A stretch of 17,672 bases of DNA from Flavobacterium psychrophilum. GTDB lineage: Bacteria > Bacteroidota > Bacteroidia > Flavobacteriales > Flavobacteriaceae. The DNA lies in contig CAMCBB010000029.1 in the NCBI GenBank assembly GCA_945872875.1, positions 1 to 17,672 of the forward strand. Direction: 5' to 3'. Made by a program: the position numbers and the translations under genes. The notes under the pieces are model-generated. The model saw only the letters and a program-made list of their open reading frames with translations. It did no database searches and was not told where the DNA came from. Of the stretch, positions 1 through 7,111 are shown piece by piece. Each line of letters begins with the position of its first letter. The first letter of the stretch is position 1.

Positions 1-97
1 AATAAACTTGAACCAGTTCAATACCGTCTGCTTTTTCAAAAGCTGAAATCAAATGTTGAGCTACATTTCCAGAACCAATTATACTTACGGATATCAT
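1..97 (-). CDS. Rossmann/DUF2520-type oxidoreductase-like protein, N-terminus only
   Basis: The minus strand opens with ATG at 97 and stays open to the window edge, giving 32 codons. The protein begins MISVSIIGSGNVAQHL, a beta strand followed by the glycine-rich GxGNVA turn of a Rossmann dinucleotide-binding fold. This start is typical of the DUF2520 (F420/NADP-oxidoreductase-like) proteins of Flavobacteria. The rest of the gene lies outside the window, so cofactor and substrate cannot be judged. It is divergent from ccsBA with 161 bp between the two starts. A ketopantoate-reductase-like or pyrroline-carboxylate-reductase-like protein would begin in a similar way, so the fold is surer than the family. 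Confidence 0.65.
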   Translation of the reverse strand, partial: MISVSIIGSGNVAQHLISAFEKADGIELVQVY

Positions 98-190
98 TTT
101 GTAAAAATATTCATTTTTTTTGAATTTGCATTAGATTCATATATTCAAATAAACACCTCTTAAAAATCACTTAAAAGCTATTTATTACAA

Positions 191-220
191 TTATTAATCC
201 ACAATTTTAATTTACTTTTG
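191..220 (+). promoter_or_regulatory. Candidate promoter of ccsBA-gpx
   Basis: TACTTTTG at 213-220 matches the Bacteroidetes -7 consensus TAnnTTTG exactly. The triplet exactly 19 nt upstream (191-193) is TTA, one base from the -33 consensus TTG. Transcription would begin near 226 and leave a leader of about 30 nt before the ATG at 259, with no Shine-Dalgarno sequence in it. Inferred from the motif only. Confidence 0.5.
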
Positions 221-258
221 TATTCCCTTATTTAAGGTTTATTATTAAAGTTTTTATC

Positions 259-3200
259 ATGAATAAAAAGTATTTTTCTTTTCTGTTTTCCACTCGATTA
301 ATGGCAGTTTTGTTTTTAGTTTTTGCTCTTGCAATGGGAGTTGGAACTTTTATTGAAAGTTATTACAACACGGATACTGCAAAAGTATGGATTTATAATG
401 CCTGGTGGTTTGAAGTTATCATGGTGTTTTTTATGATAAATTTTGCAGGAAATATCAAAAGATACCAACTGTATAAAAAAGAAAAATGGGCTACTTTGAT
501 GTTGCATTTGTCATTTGTGTTAATCATTTTTGGAGCATTTATTACCCGTTATATAAGTTACGAAGGAATGATGCCAATTCGTGAGGGAGCAACAGCAAAT
601 CAAGTTTATTCTAGCAATAATTTTCTTACTGTTTTTGTAGATGGCGAATACCATGGTGAATTAAAAAGACGTGTATTTGAGCAGCCGTTGTTATTGTCTC
701 CAGCTGTTTATCCACCATTTGCAAGTAACTATTTTGCTATAAATGATAAGTTTGATTCAACGCCATTTAAAATTTCTTTTAAAGATTTTATAATGGATGC
801 CAAAGACACCATAAAAGCAACTTCAAGTGGTAAGCTGTTTTTTAAAATGGTAGAATCGGGTGGAGGTTCTCGTCATGAACATTATTTAGAAGGTGGTACT
901 GTTACGAACATCCACAATGTTCTTTTTGCGTTGAATAAACCAACTAAAGGTGCAATTAATATTACTGTAAAGGTAACTGAAACCACTATTGAATCACCAT
1001 TTGACGGCCAGTTTATGCGTATGGCTGATAAGCTACAAGGAACAGTTACTAAAGATGCCGTTCAACCGTTAATTTTCCGTTCACTTTATAATGTTGGTGG
1101 TGCACAATTTGTTTTTCCAGAACAACCTATTAATGGAGTAAAAGATATTGTTTCGGGTAATGATTATAAGAAAAAAAATTCTTCTGATGCACTAATTATT
1201 ACAATTGATTCCGAGGGTAAATCTAAAGATATTGTACTAAAAGGTTCTAAAGGAACTGCAGGCGAACCCCAAGTCGTGAAATTAGGAAAGTTAGAATACA
1301 CTTTATTTTTTGGTAGTAAAGTATATACATTACCTTTCAATATCAAATTGAATGATTTTGTTGCCAATAAATATCCAGGTACCGAAAAAAGTTATTCTTC
1401 TTATGAAAGTAAAGTAACCGTTACGGAAAATGAATCTAAATTTAATGCCGATATTTATATGAATCATATTTTAGATCATGGTGGCTATCGCTTTTTTCAA
1501 TCTTCATTTGATCCAGATGAAAAAGGTACTATTCTTTCAGTAAACCACGATTACTGGGGAACTATGATTACTTATATTGGTTATTTCTTCTTGTTTTTTT
1601 CAATGATGGCGATATTATTTGTAAAAAATACACGATTTGCAGATATAAAAAGAAAATTAGAAGAAGTGAAAAACAAAAAATCCAAATTGCTTTCAATACT
1701 ATTATTACTTGGAGCTTTAAATGGTTTTTCACAGCACCATGATAAGCAAACTAAATTTAATTATTTAGATTCTATTTTGGCTTATAAAGTACCAGAAGCA
1801 CAAGCAGAAAAGTTTGGTCGCTTGGTGATACAAGACGATGGTGGTAGAATGAAACCGATAAATACGTTTTCATCAGAATTACTTCGAAAAGTAAGCAAAC
1901 GCGAAACCTATGAAGGTATGAACTCCGATCAGGTGTTTATTTCGATGTCTCAATTTCCTGCAGCTTGGTTTGAGTTGCCTTTGATTTATATTAAAAAAGG
2001 TAATGATAGTATTCGTAAAATTATCGGGGTAAACCCAGAAGAAAAGTATGTGACTTTTAGATCGCTATTTGATAAAATGGGAAATTATAAATTGAGCCCT
2101 TATTTGGATGATGCCTATAAAACCAATACTCCAAACCAGTTTCAAAAAGATTTTATTGAAGTAGATAAAAAGGTAAATATTTTAAATTCGGCATTAAGTG
2201 GGAACATTTTAAAAATCTTTCCAATACCAAATGATAAAAACAATAAATGGCTATCCTTTTTAGAAATAGATCATCCAATGGGTAATGATTTAGATGCTAT
2301 CAAAAATGCCTTGCCTTATTATTTCGACGCTTTAGCAAAAGCAGCAAAAACCAATGATTATACTTTGGCAAATACCATGTTACTAGGTATGGATAATTAT
2401 CAGAAAAAATATGGTAAAGCGGTTCGCCCATCAGACGATCAAATAACTTCCGAGATTTTGTTAAACAAATACGATGTTTTTAAAAATCTGTTTTGGTTGT
2501 ATATGCTAGCGGGTAGCTTAATGTTAATTATGGTTATTGTTAGTATTTTTTTCAATAACAAACCCATTCGAATTGCAGTAAATGCATTTCATATAATTGT
2601 TGGAGTTTTATTCGGTTTGCATACTTTAGGATTGATTGCACGTTGGTATGTTTCTGGTCATGCACCGTGGAGTAATGCTTATGAAAGTATGATATATGTT
2701 GCGTGGGCTACGATGTTTTTCACCTTAGCTTTTGATAGAAAATCGAAGTTAACCGTTGCTTCCGGAACCTTTGTAGCTTCTATGATTTTGATGGTGGCCC
2801 ATTTAAACTGGCTAGACCCTTCTATTGCCAATTTACAACCTGTACTTAATTCGTATTGGTTGATGATACATGTTGCTGTTATCGTGGCAAGTTATGGTCC
2901 TTTTACATTAGGAATGGTTTTAGGTTTGGTAGCCTTATTATTAATGTTATTTACCAACGAAAAGAACAAAGAAAAAATGACTTTGCACATTAAAGAAATT
3001 ACCTATATCAATGAAATGGCATTAACTATTGGATTGGTAATGCTTACCATCGGAAACTTTTTAGGAGGTCAATGGGCTAATGAAAGTTGGGGAAGATATT
3101 GGGGTTGGGATCCAAAAGAAACATGGGCTCTTATTAGTATAATGGTTTATGCATTTGTAATTCATGCGCGTTTTGTTCCAGCTTTAAGAGGTTTATTCTC

Positions 3201-3396
3201 ATTTAATTTCATGAGTGTTTTGGCTTTTGCATCAATTCTAATGACTTACTTCGGAGTTAATTTCCATCTTACCGGAATGCATTCTTATGCATCGGGTGAA
3301 AAACAAAATGTAGAAATTTATTTATATATATTCGTTATATATATGATTTTCTCCACTTTTGTTTATTTGAAATATCGAAAAATTTTTAAAAAATAA
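259..3396 (+). CDS. ccsBA: Fused cytochrome c assembly protein CcsBA (System II)
   Basis: This is the haem exporter and holocytochrome c synthase of System II; it moves haem across the inner membrane and attaches it to apocytochrome c in the periplasm. The N-terminal ResB/CcsB-like part has membrane helices at about 13-30, 46-63 and 80-98, a periplasmic domain to about 435 and a helix at 437-458. The C-terminal CcsA part (about 735-1045) has many helices and the haem-binding WWD motif WGWDPKETW at 948-956. The expected haem-ligand histidines are visible: H83 in the third helix, H801 in SGHAPWSNAYES, H969 in a helix after the WWD loop, and H1008 in GMHSYASG. A signal-peptide-like segment at 475-491 precedes roughly 240 residues, probably periplasmic, that share no motif I recognise. 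At 1045 aa it is long for a CcsBA fusion. gpx follows 2 nt downstream, probably in the same transcript. Confidence 0.93.
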   Translation: MNKKYFSFLFSTRLMAVLFLVFALAMGVGTFIESYYNTDTAKVWIYNAWWFEVIMVFFMINFAGNIKRYQLYKKEKWATLMLHLSFVLIIFGAFITRYISYEGMMPIREGATANQVYSSNNFLTVFVDGEYHGELKRRVFEQPLLLSPAVYPPFASNYFAINDKFDSTPFKISFKDFIMDAKDTIKATSSGKLFFKMVESGGGSRHEHYLEGGTVTNIHNVLFALNKPTKGAINITVKVTETTIESPFDGQFMRMADKLQGTVTKDAVQPLIFRSLYNVGGAQFVFPEQPINGVKDIVSGNDYKKKNSSDALIITIDSEGKSKDIVLKGSKGTAGEPQVVKLGKLEYTLFFGSKVYTLPFNIKLNDFVANKYPGTEKSYSSYESKVTVTENESKFNADIYMNHILDHGGYRFFQSSFDPDEKGTILSVNHDYWGTMITYIGYFFLFFSMMAILFVKNTRFADIKRKLEEVKNKKSKLLSILLLLGALNGFSQHHDKQTKFNYLDSILAYKVPEAQAEKFGRLVIQDDGGRMKPINTFSSELLRKVSKRETYEGMNSDQVFISMSQFPAAWFELPLIYIKKGNDSIRKIIGVNPEEKYVTFRSLFDKMGNYKLSPYLDDAYKTNTPNQFQKDFIEVDKKVNILNSALSGNILKIFPIPNDKNNKWLSFLEIDHPMGNDLDAIKNALPYYFDALAKAAKTNDYTLANTMLLGMDNYQKKYGKAVRPSDDQITSEILLNKYDVFKNLFWLYMLAGSLMLIMVIVSIFFNNKPIRIAVNAFHIIVGVLFGLHTLGLIARWYVSGHAPWSNAYESMIYVAWATMFFTLAFDRKSKLTVASGTFVASMILMVAHLNWLDPSIANLQPVLNSYWLMIHVAVIVASYGPFTLGMVLGLVALLLMLFTNEKNKEKMTLHIKEITYINEMALTIGLVMLTIGNFLGGQWANESWGRYWGWDPKETWALISIMVYAFVIHARFVPALRGLFSFNFMSVLAFASILMTYFGVNFHLTGMHSYASGEKQNVEIYLYIFVIYMIFSTFVYLKYRKIFKK

Positions 3397-3398
3397 TT

Positions 3399-3983
3399 AT
3401 GAAAAAATTAGTATTAATATTTGGATTGAGTCTTCTATTTAGCTGTAAAAATCAAGCACAAGAAGTTACTGTTATAAAACCTTTAAACACAAATACAATG
3501 TCGAAAGAAACAATTTATTCGTATAAAGTAAACGATTTGTCTGGAAATGAATTTGATTTTGCTTCGCTAAAAGGAAAGAAAATTCTAATTGTAAATACTG
3601 CTTCTAAATGTGGATTAACTCCTCAATACAAAGATTTGGAGGCTATCTATGAAAAGTATAAATCTAACAATTTTGTGGTTGTTGGTTTTCCTGCAAATAA
3701 TTTTGCTGCGCAAGAACCAGGATCTAGCAAAGAGATTAGTGAATTTTGCCAAAAAAATTACGGAGTTACTTTTCCAATGATGGAAAAAGTGTCTGTAAAA
3801 GGAGGTGATATGTGTGCTGTTTATCAGTTTTTAACTCAAAAATCAAAAAACGGATTACAAGACAGTGAAGTAGAATGGAATTTTCAAAAATATTTGATTA
3901 ATGAAAAAGGTGAATTAGAGAAAGTAATACTACCACGGGTGCTTCCAACAGATCAAGAAATAGTTAATTGGATTAACAAATAA
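3399..3983 (+). CDS. gpx: Glutathione peroxidase family lipoprotein (thiol peroxidase)
   Basis: A peroxide-reducing thiol peroxidase of the glutathione peroxidase family. Residues 1-15 form a lipoprotein signal peptide ending in LFSC, so C16 would be lipidated and the enzyme anchored outside the cytoplasm. The peroxidatic cysteine is C71 in NTASKCGLTPQY. C117 in EFCQKNYGVTFPM lies where yeast Gpx3 has its resolving cysteine, so reduction by a thioredoxin-like protein is more likely than by glutathione. W160 and N161 of the WNF motif complete the active site, but the usual catalytic Gln of FPCNQF is replaced: the sequence reads FPANNF with N101 at that position. An internal ATG at M34 (nt 3498) would give a leaderless 161-residue protein, the usual size of the bare fold. 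It lies 2 nt after ccsBA, which suggests a periplasmic role. Confidence 0.9.
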   Translation: MKKLVLIFGLSLLFSCKNQAQEVTVIKPLNTNTMSKETIYSYKVNDLSGNEFDFASLKGKKILIVNTASKCGLTPQYKDLEAIYEKYKSNNFVVVGFPANNFAAQEPGSSKEISEFCQKNYGVTFPMMEKVSVKGGDMCAVYQFLTQKSKNGLQDSEVEWNFQKYLINEKGELEKVILPRVLPTDQEIVNWINK

Positions 3984-4016
3984 TTTTTATTTTCAAATGT
4001 TTCGGTATCTTAAAAG

Positions 4017-4046
4017 TCCTTTTATTCCAGTAAAAGGATTTTTTTT
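4017..4046 (+). terminator. Intrinsic terminator after gpx
   Basis: TCCTTTTA (4017-4024) and TAAAAGGA (4031-4038) form a perfect 8-bp stem with a 6-nt loop, followed directly by eight T residues (4039-4046). It sits 33 nt after the gpx stop and would end the ccsBA-gpx transcript. No good promoter is visible between gpx and the hairpin, which argues against it being a pyrR attenuator. Confidence 0.75.
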
Positions 4047-4068
4047 AGGTCTATTTATTATTTTTTAT

Positions 4069-4076
4069 TACTTTTA
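4069..4076 (+). promoter_or_regulatory. Candidate -7 element of the pyrR-pyrB operon
   Basis: TACTTTTA matches seven of the eight consensus positions of TAnnTTTG. It lies downstream of the gpx terminator and about 20 nt before the pyrR ATG. No clear TTG is found 17-23 nt upstream, so the assignment is tentative. The implied leader is only about 15 nt long. Confidence 0.35.
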
Positions 4077-4097
4077 CACACCAAACAACGCTTCATT

Positions 4098-4637
4098 ATG
4101 AGTCAAAAAATATTGCTCACTTCCAAAGAAGTTACTATCATCTTAAATCGTTTGGCCTGTCAGTTAATCGAAAAACATCTTGATTTTTCAAATACAGTAC
4201 TAATTGGTTTACAACCTCGAGGTAAATATTTAGCCCAACGCATAAAGCAAATTTTAGAATCTGAGTATCAAATAAATAATATTTGCCTTGGATTTTTAGA
4301 TATTACCTTTTTTAGAGATGATTTCCGTAGAGGTGAAAAACCCTTGGAAGCTAATATAACCCAAATTGATTTCTTGGTAGAAAATAAAAAAGTCGTTTTC
4401 ATCGACGATGTTTTATATACCGGTAGAAGTATCAATGCAGCTTTAACCGCGATTCAATCATTTGGTCGTCCAACAGAAGTAGAATTACTAACCTTAATAG
4501 ATAGAAGATTCAGTCGTCATTTACCAATCCAACCCGATTATAGAGGTAGACAAGTAGATGCTATTAATGGCGAAAAAGTGAAAGTTTGCTGGCTAGAAAA
4601 AGAAGGAGAAGATGCCGTTTATTTGATTAAAGAATAG
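4098..4637 (+). CDS. pyrR: PyrR, pyrimidine operon regulator / uracil phosphoribosyltransferase
   Basis: A type I phosphoribosyltransferase fold of 179 residues, the usual PyrR length. The PRPP-binding loop VVFIDDVLYTGRS is at 99-111, with the acidic pair D103-D104 that contacts ribose. The PRGK segment near 56-59 and DRRFSRHLPIQPDY in the C-terminal half are typical of PyrR and separate it from Upp or hypoxanthine phosphoribosyltransferases. In Firmicutes PyrR binds the pyr mRNA leader in response to UMP and also makes UMP from uracil and PRPP. Here pyrB follows after 4 nt, so the pathway link is firm. The RNA-attenuation role is less certain because little leader is available upstream. The start overlaps the stop of a short 34-codon frame that I do not count as a gene. 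Confidence 0.93.
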   Translation: MSQKILLTSKEVTIILNRLACQLIEKHLDFSNTVLIGLQPRGKYLAQRIKQILESEYQINNICLGFLDITFFRDDFRRGEKPLEANITQIDFLVENKKVVFIDDVLYTGRSINAALTAIQSFGRPTEVELLTLIDRRFSRHLPIQPDYRGRQVDAINGEKVKVCWLEKEGEDAVYLIKE

Positions 4638-4641
4638 ATTT

Positions 4642-5571
4642 ATGAAAGAATTAAGTGTAAACCATTTATTAGGAATTAAATATTTAGTTAAAGAAGATAT
4701 TGATTTGATATTTGAAACCGCCGATCACTTTAAAGAAGTAATCAATAGACCTATTAAAAAAGTCCCTTCATTACGAGATATAACTATCGCTAATATATTT
4801 TTTGAAAACAGTACTCGTACCAAATTATCTTTTGAATTAGCGCAAAAAAGACTTTCGGCAGATGTAATTAGTTTTTCAACTGCGCAGTCTTCAGTTAAAA
4901 AAGGAGAAACGCTTATTGATACGGTAAATAACATACTTTCTATGAAAGTAGATATGGTGGTAATGCGCCATGCCAATCCTGGAGCTGCTTATTTCTTATC
5001 TCAAAATGTAAACGCAAGTATAGTAAATGCTGGAGATGGAGCACACGAGCACCCAACTCAAGCGTTGTTGGATAGTTTTTCTATAAGAGAAAAACTTGGT
5101 GAAGTAGCTGGAAAAAAAGTAGTAATTGTGGGTGATATTTTACATTCGCGTGTTGCATTATCCAATATTTATGCCCTGCAAATGCAAGGTGCTGAAGTAA
5201 AAGTATGTGGTCCCAAAACCTTAATTCCGAAATACATTGAAAGCCTTGGTGTTACTGTAGAACCTAATCTTCGCAAAGCACTAGAATGGTGTGATGTTGC
5301 TAATATGTTGCGTGTGCAAAACGAAAGAATGGATGTGAATTATTTTCCTTCAACTAGAGAATACGCCCAACAATATGGAGTAGATAAAGCTTTGTTAGAT
5401 TCATTAAACAAAGAAATTATTATCATGCACCCGGGCCCAATTAACCGCGGAGTTGAAATTACCTCGGATGTTGCGGATTCACAACAATCGGTAATCTTGG
5501 ATCAAGTTGAAAACGGAGTTGCAATACGAATGGCAGTAATCTATTTATTGGCATCCAAAATAAAACAATAA
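4642..5571 (+). CDS. pyrB: Aspartate carbamoyltransferase catalytic subunit
   Basis: Condenses carbamoyl phosphate with aspartate to carbamoyl-aspartate, the committed step of cytosolic pyrimidine synthesis. The carbamoyl-phosphate loop STRT is at 57-60 within FFENSTRTKLSFE. The loop that reaches in from the neighbouring subunit is SSVKKGE (83-89). MRHANPGAAYFL carries the conserved RH, and HPTQ at 137-140 is the second signature that separates transcarbamoylases from other folds. The C-terminal aspartate domain contains HPGPINRGVEI. The length, 309 aa, is normal. No pyrI regulatory subunit follows, so this is likely an unregulated trimeric form, with control possibly through pyrR 4 nt upstream. 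Ornithine carbamoyltransferase is excluded by the surrounding motifs and the operon context. Confidence 0.96.
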   Translation: MKELSVNHLLGIKYLVKEDIDLIFETADHFKEVINRPIKKVPSLRDITIANIFFENSTRTKLSFELAQKRLSADVISFSTAQSSVKKGETLIDTVNNILSMKVDMVVMRHANPGAAYFLSQNVNASIVNAGDGAHEHPTQALLDSFSIREKLGEVAGKKVVIVGDILHSRVALSNIYALQMQGAEVKVCGPKTLIPKYIESLGVTVEPNLRKALEWCDVANMLRVQNERMDVNYFPSTREYAQQYGVDKALLDSLNKEIIIMHPGPINRGVEITSDVADSQQSVILDQVENGVAIRMAVIYLLASKIKQ

Positions 5572-5581
5572 CAATTCATCC

Positions 5582-5914
5582 ATGAAAATAGATCAAAAAG
5601 GGCATACTACAATTATTAAAGATACTCAAGGTGATATTCAGAATTTTCTAAATAAACTTACTCATGAACAGGGAAGTTATAAAAGTCAGAATTTAATTTT
5701 GGATGTTACTCATGATAAAAATGTAGCGCTTTCAGATATAAAATTGTTTTCCGAATTAGTAAAAACGCACAGCAGTAATAAAAAATCCATTGTTATCGTG
5801 GCTTCGGATATTGATTTTAATGCTGTTCCAGCACAAATTATGGTGGTTCCTTCTATACAAGAAGCACATGATATTATTGAAATGGAAGAAATAGAACGCG
5901 ATTTAGGATTTTAA
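5582..5914 (+). CDS. Small STAS-like protein of unknown function
   Basis: A soluble acidic protein of 110 residues with no signal peptide and no membrane segment. Two hydrophobic strands with the pattern of a STAS/anti-sigma-antagonist fold are visible: NLILDVTHD (about 38-46) and KSIVIVASDID (about 62-72), each followed by a helix. It ends in an acidic helix, IIEMEEIERDLGF. It starts 10 nt after pyrB and 9 nt before the next small gene, so it is almost surely part of the pyr-rnz transcript. It contains none of the metallo-beta-lactamase motifs of RNase Z, so any such label would be borrowed from the neighbouring rnz. Whether it is a true STAS protein with a phosphorylatable Ser/Thr cannot be told from the sequence. 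Function unknown. Confidence 0.8.
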   Translation: MKIDQKGHTTIIKDTQGDIQNFLNKLTHEQGSYKSQNLILDVTHDKNVALSDIKLFSELVKTHSSNKKSIVIVASDIDFNAVPAQIMVVPSIQEAHDIIEMEEIERDLGF

Positions 5915-5923
5915 TTTATTGCT

Positions 5924-6124
5924 ATGAAAATTAATAACAAAATGGTTTTTTATATTTATGTCGCAGTTTTATTTATTTTGACCTATTTGTTAGCAAGTCG
6001 CTTAATAAAAGGAATTAAAACGCAGGAGTTAGATTTTCTCAAAATAGGAGTAAACACATTGTTATTAATTTATGTTATTGTTCAAGTTATACGATTAGGT
6101 AAAATTGTAAATAAAAACGAATAA
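5924..6124 (+). CDS. Small two-helix membrane protein of unknown function
   Basis: A 66-residue protein made almost entirely of two predicted membrane helices, at about 7-25 (VFYIYVAVLFILTYLLASR) and 41-57 (VNTLLLIYVIVQVIRLG), joined by a short charged loop, KGIKTQELDF. The positive ends of the helices suggest a hairpin with both termini on the same side. There is no signal peptide and no motif I recognise. It follows the STAS-like gene by 9 nt and precedes rnz by 42 nt. That spacing and the AT-rich but coherent codon use support a real gene. A membrane partner for the STAS-like protein is possible but only inferred from position. Confidence 0.7.
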   Translation: MKINNKMVFYIYVAVLFILTYLLASRLIKGIKTQELDFLKIGVNTLLLIYVIVQVIRLGKIVNKNE

Positions 6125-6166
6125 ATAATTTGAATAGTTAGTTTTTATATATAAAATAGAAATCAC

Positions 6167-7075
6167 ATGAAACTAACTATATTGGGTTGTTATGCCGCTA
6201 CACCGAGGACTTTATCCAATCCAACTTCTCAGGTTTTAGAAATTAAAAACAGAGTATTCTTAATTGATTGCGCCGAAGGTACTCAAGTGCAATTACGTAA
6301 AAGCAAAATCAAGTTTTCTAAAATCAATAACATTTTTATTTCCCATTTGCATGGAGATCATTTTTATGGTCTCATTGGTTTGATATCGACTTTTATGTTA
6401 TTAAACCGCGAAAATGATTTGCATATATATGGACCAAAGGGGATTAAAGAAATTATTTTACTGCAATTAAGAGCCTCAGATTCTTATTCTGGATACAATC
6501 TTTATTTTCACGAATTGACTTCAAAAGAATCGGTTACCGTTTTTGAAGATGAAAAGGTAATTGTAAAAACCATTCCGCTAAGTCATCGCATTTATACAAA
6601 TGGATTTTTATTTCAAGAGAAAAATATTGAACGAAAGTTAAATTTTGAAACGATTGAAAACTATTCTATTGATAAGGTTTATTTTAATAAAATAAAGTTT
6701 GGCGGGGATGTTACCCTTGAAGACGGAACGATTGTTCCAAATTCAGAATTATCTTTTCCACCCTTGCCTGTAAAATCGTATGCGTATTGCAGTGACACGA
6801 AATACGATGAAAAGATTATTCCGATTATTCAAAACGTAGATTATTTATATCACGAAAGTACTTTTTTGGAAAGTGAAGAAGCATTATCTGAAAAAACGAT
6901 GCATTCTACCGCAAAGCAAGCTGCAACGATAGCAAGTAAAGCCCAAGTCAAAAACCTCATTTTAGGTCATTATTCTACGAGATATAACAGTATTGAACTC
7001 TTTAAAGAAGAGGCGCAAACGATATTTCCATCGGTCCATCTTGCCGAAGACGGAAAAGAGTTTTCGCTCGATTAG
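6167..7075 (+). CDS. rnz: Ribonuclease Z (tRNA 3' endonuclease)
   Basis: A zinc-dependent metallo-beta-lactamase nuclease that cuts tRNA precursors after the discriminator base so that CCA can be added. The sequence shows the whole ligand set: HLHGDH at 60-65, H140 in PLSHRIYTNGF, D210 in YCSDTKYDE, and H268 in LGHYSTRY, the last typical of RNase Z. The exosite insertion expected of the short bacterial enzyme lies around 150-200. The length, 302 aa, matches the bacterial form. It is the last protein gene of the pyr cluster, 42 nt after the small membrane protein, with no convincing separate promoter in the gap. The RNase P RNA gene begins 36 nt after its stop. Confidence 0.95.
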   Translation: MKLTILGCYAATPRTLSNPTSQVLEIKNRVFLIDCAEGTQVQLRKSKIKFSKINNIFISHLHGDHFYGLIGLISTFMLLNRENDLHIYGPKGIKEIILLQLRASDSYSGYNLYFHELTSKESVTVFEDEKVIVKTIPLSHRIYTNGFLFQEKNIERKLNFETIENYSIDKVYFNKIKFGGDVTLEDGTIVPNSELSFPPLPVKSYAYCSDTKYDEKIIPIIQNVDYLYHESTFLESEEALSEKTMHSTAKQAATIASKAQVKNLILGHYSTRYNSIELFKEEAQTIFPSVHLAEDGKEFSLD

Positions 7076-7099
7076 TCTCTAATAACAAATCTAAAAACC

Positions 7100-7107
7100 T
7101 ATCTTTG
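7100..7107 (+). promoter_or_regulatory. -7 promoter element of rnpB
   Basis: TATCTTTG is an exact match to TAnnTTTG and ends 4 nt before the first base of the P1 helix of RNase P RNA (7112), the expected distance to a start site. No TTG is found 17-23 nt upstream, where rnz ends. The agreement between element position and the 5' end of the RNA supports it. Confidence 0.6.
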
Positions 7108-7111
7108 CACC

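Noticed and set aside
221..258. Small hairpin CCTTATTTAAGG in the ccsBA leader as a regulatory element
   Set aside because: The stem is at most 4-5 bp and AT-rich sequence gives such matches by chance.
4017..4046. Hairpin as a PyrR-controlled attenuator of pyrR-pyrB
   Set aside because: No promoter is visible between the gpx stop and the hairpin, and no alternative antiterminator pairing was found. A gpx terminator is simpler.
5582..5914. Calling the 110-residue gene a ribonuclease Z
   Set aside because: It has no HxHxDH or other zinc-ligand motif; the real RNase Z is the separate 302-residue gene at 6167-7075.
6125..6166. Separate promoter for rnz in the 42-nt gap
   Set aside because: There is a TTG at 6130-6132 but no TAnnTTTG at a suitable distance; the AT-rich sequence is not enough.
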